Below, one piece after another: positions 44,823 to 54,263 of a DNA stretch of 64,000 nt. The position numbers were made by a program, and so were the translations under genes. A model generated the notes under the pieces. That model saw nothing but the letters and a program-made list of their open reading frames with translations. It was not told where the DNA came from and ran no database searches. The stretch comes from CAZADS01 sp964483985. GTDB lineage: Bacteria > Pseudomonadota > Alphaproteobacteria > Thalassobaculales > Thalassobaculaceae. Positions within the stretch are counted from its first letter, which is position 1, and every line of letters starts with the position of its first letter. The stretch covers positions 1 through 64,000 of the forward strand of contig CAZADS010000109.1 in assembly GCA_964483985.1 (NCBI GenBank), given 5' to 3'.

Positions 44823-45362
44823 TTAAACTTTCTTAGTGGCCTCGGTCGGATTAAATACTGGGTGATCAAGATCGGTTTTTGCTTTTCTTAAACCCTCATC
44901 TACTTCTTCCTCAGAACCGTTTTCATTTTCTGTCGGAGTAAAAACTGTTTCGGTTTCAGTCGAATCTAACCCACTCGAAGGAATATAATCCTCCCAATCA
45001 TTCTTGTTTGACCGTTTAATCGAGGCCTGAGGCCTATCAACAATAGAGTGAGAACTCCGATCGTCAAATTCCGACCTAACCTCCGCCACTGTATTCATTA
45101 TATCCCCATCCGGATCGACAGTGTCAAAAACGGAATCTGACATTTCCTCTTCAACTAATTTTTGTGTTTCCCGCTTGATTTCATCTAGTTCGCTTTCACG
45201 GGCCACATCCTCGATAGAATTTTGAAAATCCCTTGCCATATTACGGGCCTTCCGTATCCATCGAGTAACAGAACGAATAACTCTGGGTAAATCCTTAGGC
45301 CCAACAATCACTAAAGCGATAATCGCAATAAGGAAAAATTCCTGCCAACCCAGATCTAGCAT
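44823..45362 (-). CDS. tatB: Sec-independent protein translocase TatB
   Basis: TatB helps TatC receive Tat substrates. The 179-residue protein begins 'MLDLGWQEFFLIAIIALVIVGPKDLPRVIR', written here as its known two parts: 'MLDLGWQEFFLIAIIALVIV' membrane helix and 'GPKDLPRVIRSVTRWIRKAR' hinge plus amphipathic helix. The Glu at position 8 is the TatB-type polar residue. The rest is a long, acidic, Ser/Thr-rich tail without conserved motifs, common in alphaproteobacterial TatB. tatC follows after 3 bp. Confidence 0.94.
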   Translation of the reverse strand: MLDLGWQEFFLIAIIALVIVGPKDLPRVIRSVTRWIRKARNMARDFQNSIEDVARESELDEIKRETQKLVEEEMSDSVFDTVDPDGDIMNTVAEVRSEFDDRSSHSIVDRPQASIKRSNKNDWEDYIPSSGLDSTETETVFTPTENENGSEEEVDEGLRKAKTDLDHPVFNPTEATKKV

Positions 45363-45438
45363 CTAACCGTCCTAATAAAGGATAAATCCAAAAATAAGAT
45401 TTTGATAAGATTAATTGCGAAAAACTAACGTCAGCATC

Positions 45439-45675
45439 TCAACTCTTCGCAGCTTGATCAGTATTCGAGGTATCCGTCGAAGAGTCGGGGTCCGATTTTA
45501 CAATATCCGAATCACTTCCAAGTTCTGACCCGTCATTGTCTTTCATTCCCTTTTTGAAATTCTTCAACCCCTTTCCCAGATCCCCCATAAGAGCCGATAC
45601 TTTCCCTCTACCACCGAAAAGAACAAGTACAATTGCTAGCACAATCAACCAGTGCCATATACTGGTGAATCCCAT
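45439..45675 (-). CDS. tatA: Sec-independent protein translocase TatA
   Basis: TatA forms the variable-size Tat export pore. The 78-residue protein has a short N-terminus, one membrane helix ('IWHWLIVLAIVLVLFGG'), the hinge 'GRGKVSALMGDLGKGLKNFK' and an acidic tail. The FGxGK/R-type hinge and the amphipathic helix are diagnostic. The ATG at 45675 is chosen because GGAG is 8 nt upstream; a GTG three codons earlier directly abuts that sequence. It heads the tatABC–serS run, with about 117 bp before it likely to carry the promoter. Confidence 0.93.
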   Translation of the reverse strand: MGFTSIWHWLIVLAIVLVLFGGRGKVSALMGDLGKGLKNFKKGMKDNDGSELGSDSDIVKSDPDSSTDTSNTDQAAKS

Positions 45676-45792
45676 CTGATCCACTCCAATTTGTTAAAAT
45701 ACAAATTAAATTACGTTAAACAGCGTTATCTTTAAGCACGAAACTAACACATTCCGCAACCTAGGACGAATTTAGAACGTTTTTTTTTCATC

Positions 45793-46869
45793 TCATCTAT
45801 CGGGAAATACAAACGTTTGAGACAAATCCACGTCAATTGATAGTATTTCACCGGGCTTTGGTAACATGACGCCAGGTACTCTTGCATGCAGATGGATTTG
45901 TTCATCGGTCTCTGTAACAGGCCATGGAAAAGAAAGATGAATCAAACTTGTACGACCTAACAAACGGGATTCAACCACCGTTGCTAACTGGCTATTTTCT
46001 TTTCCTGAATTTTTACTTAAGCGAAGGGCTTCCGGACGTATGGTGATTTCCACTTTATCTCCATCCATAAAATTATTTACTGGAATTCTACCCAGTTTAG
46101 AATGAACCTCATCACCTTTAACAATACCCCTCAAATGATTTAATTCGCTAAAAAACCCTGCTACAAACGAACTGATCGGAAAACAGTACAGTTCCGTTGG
46201 GGTTCCGCTTTGAACGACACGCCCTTGGTCCATAACGACAATTTGGTCAGCCATGAACATTGCTTCTTCCGAATCATGAGTAACCATCAAAGTAGAACAG
46301 CCTGTGGTTTTCAACAAATGTAATACCTCGTCTCGAACTTCATCTCTTAGACGTGCATCAAGACCAGAATAAGGTTCGTCCAAAAGCATCACTTGGGGGG
46401 TGGGAGCAAGAGCCCTAGCCAATGCTACCCTTTGTTGCTGTCCTCCCGACAAAGTATGAGGAAAAGCATGCAGAAATGAATCCATTTTAACGCGCTCTAA
46501 CATTTCTACCGCACGTTCTTGACGCTTATGCCGGTCGATACTCTTTAAACCAAATTCCACATTTTCTAAGACAGAGAGATGCGGAAATAAAGCATAGTCT
46601 TGGAAAACCAACCCAACACCCCTATTTTCGGGCGCTTCTTGAGAAATAGCATCAGCAACCGGACGACCCGCTACTTTAATTTCCCCGTTCTGCAATACTT
46701 CTAAGCCAGCTGCTAACCTAAGTGCCGTTGACTTTCCACATCCAGAAGGACCTAGCAAACAAACAACTTGCCCTCGCGGAACCGAAAGGGTCAAATTGGA
46801 CAAAGCAGTTAGCGCGCCGTACTGGTGGCTAATGCCATTCATTTCTAATGCTGCTTTAGAACTCACCAA
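45793..46869 (-). CDS. ABC transporter ATP-binding protein (FbpC/PotA-like importer ATPase)
   Basis: A 358-residue ABC ATPase of the carbohydrate/iron/polyamine (CUT1/FbpC/PotA) type. Walker A is 'CLLGPSGCGKSTALRLAAGL', then Q-loop 'VGLVFQDYALFPHLSVLENV', signature 'LSGGQQQRVALARALAP', Walker B 'VMLLDEPYSGLDARLRDEVR' and H-loop 'MVTHDSEEAMFMAD'. The C-terminal 110 residues form a TOBE-type regulatory domain. It most resembles Fe(III)-importer ATPases, but no permease or binding protein is adjacent. It sits alone between scpB and tatA, which are usually neighbours, so its partners must be elsewhere. Confidence 0.85.
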   Translation of the reverse strand: MVSSKAALEMNGISHQYGALTALSNLTLSVPRGQVVCLLGPSGCGKSTALRLAAGLEVLQNGEIKVAGRPVADAISQEAPENRGVGLVFQDYALFPHLSVLENVEFGLKSIDRHKRQERAVEMLERVKMDSFLHAFPHTLSGGQQQRVALARALAPTPQVMLLDEPYSGLDARLRDEVRDEVLHLLKTTGCSTLMVTHDSEEAMFMADQIVVMDQGRVVQSGTPTELYCFPISSFVAGFFSELNHLRGIVKGDEVHSKLGRIPVNNFMDGDKVEITIRPEALRLSKNSGKENSQLATVVESRLLGRTSLIHLSFPWPVTETDEQIHLHARVPGVMLPKPGEILSIDVDLSQTFVFPDR

Positions 46870-46930
46870 AACTTATAACATCCCGCCAATTGTTAGCTGA
46901 TATTCCTTCGTTAAACTTTATATAAATTAA

Positions 46931-47677
46931 CTAAAACGTATCGTTATTTATATCAGCGAGGTTTGCATCATCACTACTAAAGTTATCTGACACTTCCAAT
47001 TCGGTCCTAAGAATATCGTCTAAATTTTCTTGATCTATGTCCTCATTTTCTTCATTCAAATTGGGAAGCACCATTGAAGCAAGACCATTGCTATTATCCA
47101 AAATACCTGATGTTTTCAATTCTTCTATACCAGGCAAATCGCTCAGTGAATTCAATCCAAAATGTTGTAAAAATTCCAATGTTGTTACCCATAACAACGG
47201 CCGGCCAGGTATTTGGCGACGACCGCTCGGCTGCACCCAGTCCGCTTCTAAAAGAATGTCTAACGTACCTCGGCTCAAGCTCACCCCTCTAATTTGTTCT
47301 ATTTCTGAACGAGTTATTGGTTGGTGGTATGCTATTATAGCCATCGTTTCTATAGCGGCTTTAGACAAGCGCCGTTTTGTGGAGATTTTTTGACGGAATA
47401 TGTGAGCCAAATCATTGGCTGTTTTAAAAACCCAACCGCCCGCAGACCTCACTAACTCTATTCCCCTTCCTTCATAATCTTTTTTTAATCTCAAAATAAT
47501 AGTTTCTAAAGAGGCTCCCGATGGAAGTTGGCTTTCAAGAAATGATTCGTTAAGCGGTTTGGCGCTAGAAAATAGAATAGCTTCAATCATCCGAAGTTGA
47601 TTCTCAAAACTTTCAACATTTTGGGAACCCAGGGTTCCAAATTGAAATTCATTTCCCCGAAAGCCTCGATCATTCAT
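46931..47677 (-). CDS. scpB: Segregation and condensation protein B
   Basis: ScpB is the winged-helix kite subunit of the SMC–ScpAB condensin complex. The 248-residue protein shows 'MIEAILFSSAKPLNESFLES', 'YEGRGIELVRSAGGWVFKTA', 'LSKAAIETMAIIAYHQPITR', 'EIEQIRGVSLSRGTLDILLE' and 'GRPLLWVTTLEFLQHFGLNS', the classic ScpB blocks. The C-terminal 60 residues are acidic and variable. Its start overlaps the scpA end by 8 nt, showing translational coupling. Confidence 0.95.
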   Translation of the reverse strand: MNDRGFRGNEFQFGTLGSQNVESFENQLRMIEAILFSSAKPLNESFLESQLPSGASLETIILRLKKDYEGRGIELVRSAGGWVFKTANDLAHIFRQKISTKRRLSKAAIETMAIIAYHQPITRSEIEQIRGVSLSRGTLDILLEADWVQPSGRRQIPGRPLLWVTTLEFLQHFGLNSLSDLPGIEELKTSGILDNSNGLASMVLPNLNEENEDIDQENLDDILRTELEVSDNFSSDDANLADINNDTF

Positions 47678-48473
47678 TTTGATCTGCCTTATTTCTCAAA
47701 AATATTGGTCCAAAAGCATATTCTTGTCTCAATTCAATCTTTCCATCTTTAACCAATTCCAGACTAGCGGCAAAGGTAGACGCTTTGGCAGAACGAATTA
47801 AAAGCTGACCTTTAAGGCCATCTGGCAGAAAATTAAAAAGTTCAGACCAGATGGAAATATTACCCGTTATTCTTCGCAAACGGCTTATTGCCTCTTCAAC
47901 TGCAAAAAGTTGCGTGGGCGATATCCGCAAAGATGTTTTACCTTTTTTAATATTACAGTTTGCGTAGGCCTTTAATAACTCAAATAATTTCACATCATAA
48001 GTGGGCTGAATCATTGAAGTTACAGTTTTAGGAGAGCCCTGCGAGAAGAAATCCATGCCCAGCTGCGGGCGCTCCATTATTCGTTGACCCATTTTCCGCA
48101 TAGCTTCTAGTATTTCTAATTGCAAACGCAAAGCAGAAGCCAGATCCTCCGCAGAAAGTTCTTCTTCGGTATCGTGCTCGGGTACTAGTAGGCGAGATTT
48201 GAGATAAGCAAGCCAAGCAGCCATAACTAAATAATCAGCTGCTATTTCTAAATTTAACATCTGAATTTTCTGAATAAAGTTTAAATATTGTTGTGCTAAT
48301 TCAAGAATCGAAATCTGTTTTAAATCCACTTTCTGCTCTCTCGCCAAAGAGAGAAGGACATCAATAGGTCCCTCGAATCCATCAATGGTGAGAAAAAGCG
48401 ATAGCTGCTTAGGTTCCCGCTTAATTTGAGAACCTTGTTCCGTAACGTCCACAAACTCTCCATTCTCACTCAT
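47670..48473 (-). CDS. scpA: Segregation and condensation protein A
   Basis: ScpA is the kleisin that bridges SMC heads. The 267-residue protein contains 'FEGPIDVLLSLAREQKVDLK' (N-terminal kleisin signature), 'ISILELAQQYLNFIQ', 'AADYLVMAAWLAYLKSRLLV' (core) and a C-terminal winged helix ('LEAMRKMGQR', later 'ASTFAASLELVKDGKIELRQ'). The ATG at 48473 is preferred; the TTG at 48494 would overlap the upstream M50 gene by 17 nt. Coupled to scpB by an 8-nt overlap. Confidence 0.94.
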   Translation of the reverse strand: MSENGEFVDVTEQGSQIKREPKQLSLFLTIDGFEGPIDVLLSLAREQKVDLKQISILELAQQYLNFIQKIQMLNLEIAADYLVMAAWLAYLKSRLLVPEHDTEEELSAEDLASALRLQLEILEAMRKMGQRIMERPQLGMDFFSQGSPKTVTSMIQPTYDVKLFELLKAYANCNIKKGKTSLRISPTQLFAVEEAISRLRRITGNISIWSELFNFLPDGLKGQLLIRSAKASTFAASLELVKDGKIELRQEYAFGPIFLRNKADQNE

Positions 48474-48477
48474 AAAA

Positions 48478-49173
48478 TTAGTGACCGCCGACAAATAACA
48501 ATATCATTTTCATCAAAGAAAATATAACAGAACTAAACCAGCTTTGCATAAATCCCGAATTAAAATTCAAGAAACCAAGTATTGCAGGAACAATTATAAA
48601 TAAAACTAAAATAATAAAGATACCATACCGCTCTAATTTAGCATACTGAGCCGCTATTTTATAAGGAAGAAGACCAGTTAAAACTCGTCCGCCATCTAAT
48701 GGGGGTATAGGTATTAAATTAAAAACCGCCAAAACTACATTCAAAAATACCATTCGGTAAAGCGTAGCCGTAACCCATTCTTCTAACCAAAAAGACATTA
48801 TTGAACTTAAATTCAATAGACATGCTGAAAAAAAGGCCAGAACAATGTTAGCACCTGGACCAGCAAGAGCTACCATAATCATGTCTCTCCTTGGTCGTTT
48901 CAAACGGTTTAAATCCACAGGGACTGGTTTGGCATAACCAAAAACGAAACCAAACGCCAACACTATGCAAATGATTGGTAAAATTATAGTTCCAAATTTA
49001 TCTACATGCGGGAGAGGATTTATTGTCACCCGGCCTAATTGCTTGGCGGTTGGATCCCCACATAAAAATGCCACCAAACCATGTGCCGCTTCATGCATAG
49101 TTATCGCGAATACAACGGGAAGAATCCATACCGAAGCTTCGAATAGAAATTTATGGAGCACGGGTTCGACCAA
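48478..49173 (-). CDS. Site-2-protease-family zinc metalloprotease (M50), multi-pass membrane protein
   Basis: A 231-residue intramembrane M50 family protein of the short FtsH-independent (YwhC/SpoIVFB-like) type. The zinc motif HExxH is 'ITMHEAAHGLVAFLCGD' (about 25–41) and the third-ligand motif is 'FNLIPIPPLDGGRVLTGLLP' (NPxPPLDGG). Five to six hydrophobic segments are visible. It starts with TTG right after the nagZ stop; GGAGGG, 6 nt upstream inside nagZ, is a strong Shine-Dalgarno that supports this start. The gene sits between nagZ and scpA. Substrate unknown. Confidence 0.9.
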   Translation of the reverse strand: MVEPVLHKFLFEASVWILPVVFAITMHEAAHGLVAFLCGDPTAKQLGRVTINPLPHVDKFGTIILPIICIVLAFGFVFGYAKPVPVDLNRLKRPRRDMIMVALAGPGANIVLAFFSACLLNLSSIMSFWLEEWVTATLYRMVFLNVVLAVFNLIPIPPLDGGRVLTGLLPYKIAAQYAKLERYGIFIILVLFIIVPAILGFLNFNSGFMQSWFSSVIFSLMKMILLFVGGH

Positions 49174-50199
49174 TTATGTCCCTCCCAAACTATCCATGAA
49201 AGCTTCAAATTGTTCAAGCAAACTGCTTCGATCTACACCGTCCCGTTGACTTTGAACAGCATTATCCGCGTCATACATCCACTTAACCCTCTTCAAACCC
49301 AACTCTGAAAATCCCGATACAGAATTAGATATCAAGGCCATTTCTGAAAGAATTCCACTGCAATGAAGCACTATATCACAACCTGCCGCTAACGCTCCTT
49401 TCGCTCGTACTACAAGCGATCCCTTAAGGGCTGACATAGATAAATCATCCGTAATTAAAAGGCCATTAAAGCCAATTCTATCTCTAATTACTCTACTAAT
49501 TATTTTTGAAGACAAAGTTACTGGATACTCAGCATCAATAGCGCTAAATAATAAATGACCAGTCATACCCATCACGTTCTGATTGAAATTTATAAACGGA
49601 AGAAAATCTCGGCCCTCTAATACCTCAACAGAAGCATCAATAGTAGGTAACTTGTAATGACTATCTACAGTTGCCCGACCATGACCTGGCAAATGTTTTA
49701 TCATGGGTAAAACGCCACCCGCCAGAAGTCCATTCATCCAAGATTGCGCAAGTCTAGTGACAACTTCGGGGTCGGCCCCAAAAGATCTATCACCGATGAT
49801 ATCGTGGCCATTAAACTCTTTCAAATCTAGGACTGGCGCGCAATTTACGTTAATCCCCGCCTCATTAAGGTCCTCCGCAATCAAACGCCCCGTTAAATTC
49901 GCTAGTTTCAAAGCTTTTTGAGAATCAGTTGAGTAGATAGTTCCAAAAAAGCTTGGTGAAGGCCATTTTCTCCAAACCGGAGCATTCATTCTTTGAACCC
50001 GACCCCCTTCTTGGTCGATCAATACTGGTGCCCTTCGACCAACCGAATCTCTCAACTCCTTTACTAACCCCGCAACCTGTTTTGAATTCTCACAATTACG
50101 AGCAAATAAAATAAACCCAAATGGATCCGCATCTTTAAAAAACCGTTCTTCTTCACGGCTTAATGATGTTGAAAGACATCCAAAAATATATGGTTTCAT
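49174..50199 (-). CDS. nagZ: Beta-N-acetylhexosaminidase NagZ
   Basis: A glycoside hydrolase family 3 enzyme that removes GlcNAc from muropeptides during cell-wall recycling. The 341-residue cytoplasmic protein has 'GFILFARNCENSKQVAGLVK', 'VLIDQEGGRVQRMNAP', 'CAPVLDLKEFNGHDIIGDRS', and the catalytic loop 'IKHLPGHGRATVDSHYKLP' with the His/Asp pair that marks NagZ. The nucleophile Asp lies in 'LLITDDLSMSALKGS'. No signal peptide, as expected for NagZ. Located after the SPOR gene, 12 bp apart. Confidence 0.96.
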   Translation of the reverse strand: MKPYIFGCLSTSLSREEERFFKDADPFGFILFARNCENSKQVAGLVKELRDSVGRRAPVLIDQEGGRVQRMNAPVWRKWPSPSFFGTIYSTDSQKALKLANLTGRLIAEDLNEAGINVNCAPVLDLKEFNGHDIIGDRSFGADPEVVTRLAQSWMNGLLAGGVLPMIKHLPGHGRATVDSHYKLPTIDASVEVLEGRDFLPFINFNQNVMGMTGHLLFSAIDAEYPVTLSSKIISRVIRDRIGFNGLLITDDLSMSALKGSLVVRAKGALAAGCDIVLHCSGILSEMALISNSVSGFSELGLKRVKWMYDADNAVQSQRDGVDRSSLLEQFEAFMDSLGGT

Positions 50200-50211
50200 G
50201 ACATTAAATCG

Positions 50212-51150
50212 TTATTGAGGAGAAACAACTAAGCACCCTTGCTTTAACTTCAGTAATTTTTTACAAATTTTTCGGGCTTGCTTTTCGGTCAACGGACCTC
50301 CTTGGGTGCGGTAAAAAACGCCCTTTCCTTTGATAACCGTTTTCTCGATTGTCAAAACTAAAGGACCCAACAACGAGTTATACAATTTTTGCAGTCTTTT
50401 CCAACTCAATCGAGCAGATGATTCTTTCCTAAATGACGCAATTTGTATACGGAAATTAACCTGTGAACTTTTTTGTAATGATTTCCCATCGGCTAATTTC
50501 TTTCTCTTGTTATTCTTACTAGGCAACAACCTACTCAACAATTGCTCATTCCTTACTGAAAAGTCCTTAACCGCACCAGATGGATTATTCTTTCGGTCTG
50601 TATTGCTTTCTGGCTTTGGGTTATTAGGTGTTTTGATGTTAGATGCGATTAATTCTTTCGGTTTTCCGTTATTCCTTGTTTGATCTGGCATCTCCAAATT
50701 TGAAGATTTTAATTGGGGGGCCGTAACATTGTTTAAATCTTGATTTTTATCAGGTGAATCTTGTTTGACTGCAGTTGGATGAGGCTCTTCAGGACGAGGC
50801 AAAAGGTTTTCAACCGATTTTGATTGAGCATCAAATGCTTGGTTTTGTTTCTGAAAAATAAGTTTATCTTGATATGGGACCTGCAATCCCCCAGGGTTTT
50901 CCGGCCTCACGCGCACTGGCGACTTTTCGGCACTGATTATTGGAGCTGATTCTTCGCCTCCAACTAATTTACCTTGCGAATACGCGTACCAAACGATCGC
51001 GGAGAACACTATAAGTGAAAAAATACCAGTAAAAATCTTTAAACTACGCCCAAAGTATCCGGTCTCTGGGGCTACTAGCCTAGGAGGCTCGGGGCGATCT
51101 ATGTCATCCAAAAGCGGCGGACGAGGAGGAAGATCGGTCGAAGAATTCAT
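50212..51150 (-). CDS. SPOR domain protein
   Basis: A 312-residue inner-membrane protein. A short Pro-rich cytoplasmic start is followed by a membrane helix ('SLKIFTGIFSLIVFSAIVWY', about 35–54), a long low-complexity Pro/Asn/Lys-rich periplasmic linker, and a C-terminal SPOR domain ('VNFRIQIASFRKESSARLSW' to the end, about 230–312), which binds denuded septal glycan. It overlaps the argS end by 4 nt. Position between argS and nagZ is conserved in alphaproteobacteria and suggests a cell-wall or division role. Confidence 0.88.
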   Translation of the reverse strand: MNSSTDLPPRPPLLDDIDRPEPPRLVAPETGYFGRSLKIFTGIFSLIVFSAIVWYAYSQGKLVGGEESAPIISAEKSPVRVRPENPGGLQVPYQDKLIFQKQNQAFDAQSKSVENLLPRPEEPHPTAVKQDSPDKNQDLNNVTAPQLKSSNLEMPDQTRNNGKPKELIASNIKTPNNPKPESNTDRKNNPSGAVKDFSVRNEQLLSRLLPSKNNKRKKLADGKSLQKSSQVNFRIQIASFRKESSARLSWKRLQKLYNSLLGPLVLTIEKTVIKGKGVFYRTQGGPLTEKQARKICKKLLKLKQGCLVVSPQ

Positions 51151-52901
51151 GATCGCAGTTCCTCTAGAGGTTCCACTCCGATAACACTTAAACCTGACGC
51201 AACGACGATGGCCACAGCCCGAACCAGCGCCAATCTAGCTAGGGTCAATGGTTCCTCTGACGGAACAAGAAAACGTAATGAAGACTCGTCTTTACCTTTA
51301 TTCCAAAGGGCATGAAAATCGGAAGCTAGATCAAACAAATAAAAAGCTATTCTGTGAGGTTCATGCGATTTTGCCGCCGCCTCAACTAAACGAGGCCAGT
51401 AAGCCATCCGTTTAATTAATTTCAGTTCATGAGCGTCGTTTAAATAGTCTAAATTTATGCCAGATAGGAATTGTCGCGTTAATTTTTGTTCTGCGATCGA
51501 TTCATGGGCATGACGTAGTACCGAGCAACATCTTGCATGGGCATATTGGACGTAAAAAACCGGATTATCTCGGCTCTGTTCAGTTACTTTGGTAAGATCA
51601 AATTCTAAAGCCTGATCATTTCTTCGTGTCAACATTATGAATCGAATGGCATCTTTTCCTACCGCTTCAATAACGTCAGAGAGAGCAATAAATGTTCCAC
51701 TTCTTTTAGACATTCGCACTGGTTTTCCATTATCCATCATGTGGACTATTTGACAAATCTTAATATCCAAAGTTCCTAGATTGTCACTAATAGCCTGAAC
51801 AGCAGACTGCATTCGTTTTATATAGCCTCCATGATCTGCTCCCCAAACATCAATCATCTGACCAAAACCACGCCTGTATTTATCCAAATGATACGCGATA
51901 TCCGTAGCAAAATAAGTCCAACTACCGTCTGATTTTTGGATTGGTCTATCTACATCATCACCAAACTCGGTTGCTCTAAATAACAGCTGCGGCCTAGCTT
52001 CCCAATCGTCTATCTTTTTACCCTTAGGAGGGTTGAGCACTCCTGTATAAATTAGATCTTTTTCTTGAAGACTCTTAACGACATTATGAACACCGCCGGA
52101 ATTAACCACATCCGATTCAGAGGAAAAGACATTCATATTTATGCCCATTCGTTCCAAATCTTTCTTTATCGACCGCATCATTTCTTCAACCGAAATAGAT
52201 CTAAAATGGGGGAGCCAATCAGTCTCTTCGGTTTCTAACCATCGCCTTCCATATTTTATGGCCTGATTTTCACCAAGTTTTATTAAATACTCGCCTGGGT
52301 AATACCCATCAGGAAAATCAGGAATTTTTTCACCCAAGGCTTCTCGATACCTCAGATAAACTGAGCGAGCCAGAATTTCTATTTGGGCGCCCGCGTCGTT
52401 AATATAGTATTCCTTACATACTTTATATCCCACTTTTTCTAATAATAGCGCTAGCGAATCGCCCACAACTGCACCCCTCGCGTGTGCCGCATGAAGCGGA
52501 CCAGTAGGGTTAGCCGATATATATTCCACATTTATATTATGCCCCGCACCAATAGTTGAATTTCCATATTGGTGACCTAAACGAAGAATTTCTTGCAGGC
52601 TATCCCGCCAATAGCAGTCAACCAACCAAAGATTGACAAAACCAGGACCGGCCACTTCGGTTGAAGCGATTAATTTATTTTTACTCAACGTTTTACATAA
52701 CTGGCTGGCAAGCTCTCTAGGATTCATCTTGGCTTTTTTTGCCCAAACCATTGCACAATTAGTCGCAATATCCCCATGTGATTTATCTCGAGGAAGTTCA
52801 ACCGATACTTCTCCTCTAATTGGCAATCGCATTTCTGCTATAGCAGGAATTTCTCTAAGCGCAGCCTCTACCGCTTCCGTTACTTGCTGGTATATATTCA
52901 T
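51147..52901 (-). CDS. argS: Arginyl-tRNA synthetase
   Basis: A class I synthetase, 584 residues. The N-terminal Add-1 domain precedes 'VEYISANPTGPLHAAHARGA', whose HAAH is the HIGH motif variant usual in ArgRS. The KMSKS position is 'PVRMSKRSGTFIAL'. The C-terminal DALR anticodon-binding domain includes 'FYVQYAHARCCSVLRHA'. The ATG follows the dgt stop without a gap, and the SPOR gene overlaps its end, so dgt–argS–SPOR–nagZ form one run. Confidence 0.97.
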   Translation of the reverse strand: MNIYQQVTEAVEAALREIPAIAEMRLPIRGEVSVELPRDKSHGDIATNCAMVWAKKAKMNPRELASQLCKTLSKNKLIASTEVAGPGFVNLWLVDCYWRDSLQEILRLGHQYGNSTIGAGHNINVEYISANPTGPLHAAHARGAVVGDSLALLLEKVGYKVCKEYYINDAGAQIEILARSVYLRYREALGEKIPDFPDGYYPGEYLIKLGENQAIKYGRRWLETEETDWLPHFRSISVEEMMRSIKKDLERMGINMNVFSSESDVVNSGGVHNVVKSLQEKDLIYTGVLNPPKGKKIDDWEARPQLLFRATEFGDDVDRPIQKSDGSWTYFATDIAYHLDKYRRGFGQMIDVWGADHGGYIKRMQSAVQAISDNLGTLDIKICQIVHMMDNGKPVRMSKRSGTFIALSDVIEAVGKDAIRFIMLTRRNDQALEFDLTKVTEQSRDNPVFYVQYAHARCCSVLRHAHESIAEQKLTRQFLSGINLDYLNDAHELKLIKRMAYWPRLVEAAAKSHEPHRIAFYLFDLASDFHALWNKGKDESSLRFLVPSEEPLTLARLALVRAVAIVVASGLSVIGVEPLEELRS

Positions 52902-54083
52902 TTAATTCATCGAACTCATATCAAATAACCGTTCATGCTCCAGTAAAGCATATCTATCTGTCATACCTGCGATATAATCAGCTACCAAACGAGCCCTACT
53001 GATTTCATCTTGCAATTTTTCATTAACTTGCCATTCCTTTGGCAAACAATTAGGTTCGTTCATGAACAAATCAAAAAGTTGGGACACTACTCTCCGAGCC
53101 TTACTGGCCATGCGATTCACTTTATAGTGTCGGTACATTTGATCAAAGAGAAACGATTTAAGTTCATCAATCTTTATGCGTTGACCTTTACTAAAATCAA
53201 TTAGAGGGCCTTGATGAATTCGTATATCTTTGGATGATCGCGGCTTTGCTTCCGATAAGCGTGCCCTGGACTCCTTTAATAAATCGCTTACCATAGAATT
53301 TATTAATCTACGTATTATTTCATTCGTAAACCGTCCTGAATGCAAATTTTTATGTAAATTTTGAATTTCTTTAATAATGGGAAGGACCAAACTGATCTCG
53401 CTCAATTGCTCAATACTAAATAGCCCTGCCCTCAATCCATCATCCACATCATGAGCGCCGTAAGCTATATCATCCGCAATCGAAGCCACCTGAGCCTCTG
53501 CACTCGGATACATTTTCAGCTGCAAATCCAGCAATTCGTTCAGATCAAACAACGTGGGAGAACACTCTCCCATTACTGGTCCATTATGTTTAGCGATACC
53601 TTCTAACGTTTCCCACGTTAAATTAAGGCCGTCAAAATCCGCATAGCTTTGTTCCAATCTGGTCAAAATTCTCAAAGTCTGATCGTTATGATCAAATCCT
53701 CCGTAGGGATTCATCTTCGCATGCAATGCATTTTCACCAGCATGGCCAAAAGGCGTGTGACCGAAATCATGTGCAAGCGATAAAGCTTCGGCTAGGTCTT
53801 CATTTAAGAAAAGCGAACGAGATATAGAACGCGCTATTTGCGCCACTTCTAAACTATGAGTTAAGCGTGTACGATAGTAATCGCCCTCGTGATAAACGAA
53901 TACCTGGGTTTTATATTTTAATTTTCTAAACGCTCGGGAATGAACGATACGGTCGCGGTCCCTCTGATAAACAGAACGTTCAACCGCTTCCGCTTCCTCG
54001 TGAATACGACCTAGGCTGTTTTCAGCGCAACTAGCATACTCTGCCAGCATAGTTCCACGTAGAGAAATTTGGTCACAGGACAT
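52902..54083 (-). CDS. dgt: Deoxyguanosinetriphosphate triphosphohydrolase-like HD protein
   Basis: A 393-residue HD-domain dNTP triphosphohydrolase. The signatures are 'YQRDRDRIVHSRAFRKLKYK', 'RLTHSLEVAQIARSISR' (first His), 'ALSLAHDFGHTPFGHAGENA' (HD pair plus second His) and 'SIADDIAYGAHDVDDGLRAG' (distal Asp). This is the type-1, Dgt-like, shorter form common in alphaproteobacteria. It hydrolyses dNTPs to the deoxynucleoside and triphosphate. It heads the argS operon and is divergent from erpA, again a conserved arrangement. Confidence 0.94.
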   Translation of the reverse strand: MSCDQISLRGTMLAEYASCAENSLGRIHEEAEAVERSVYQRDRDRIVHSRAFRKLKYKTQVFVYHEGDYYRTRLTHSLEVAQIARSISRSLFLNEDLAEALSLAHDFGHTPFGHAGENALHAKMNPYGGFDHNDQTLRILTRLEQSYADFDGLNLTWETLEGIAKHNGPVMGECSPTLFDLNELLDLQLKMYPSAEAQVASIADDIAYGAHDVDDGLRAGLFSIEQLSEISLVLPIIKEIQNLHKNLHSGRFTNEIIRRLINSMVSDLLKESRARLSEAKPRSSKDIRIHQGPLIDFSKGQRIKIDELKSFLFDQMYRHYKVNRMASKARRVVSQLFDLFMNEPNCLPKEWQVNEKLQDEISRARLVADYIAGMTDRYALLEHERLFDMSSMN

Positions 54084-54263
54084 AAACGCTAATCAAGGAT
54101 TTCAACATAATTTCTAATTTAATTCCCTGACAACACAAACGCAACGCTAAAGGCATCAGACGCCAATAAATTTGCCAATTTATTTAGCAACTATTACAAA
54201 ATCGTAATTCACTTGAACAAATCTTATGTTACACTGATTTTTATCATTTCCAGAGGAATTAAG

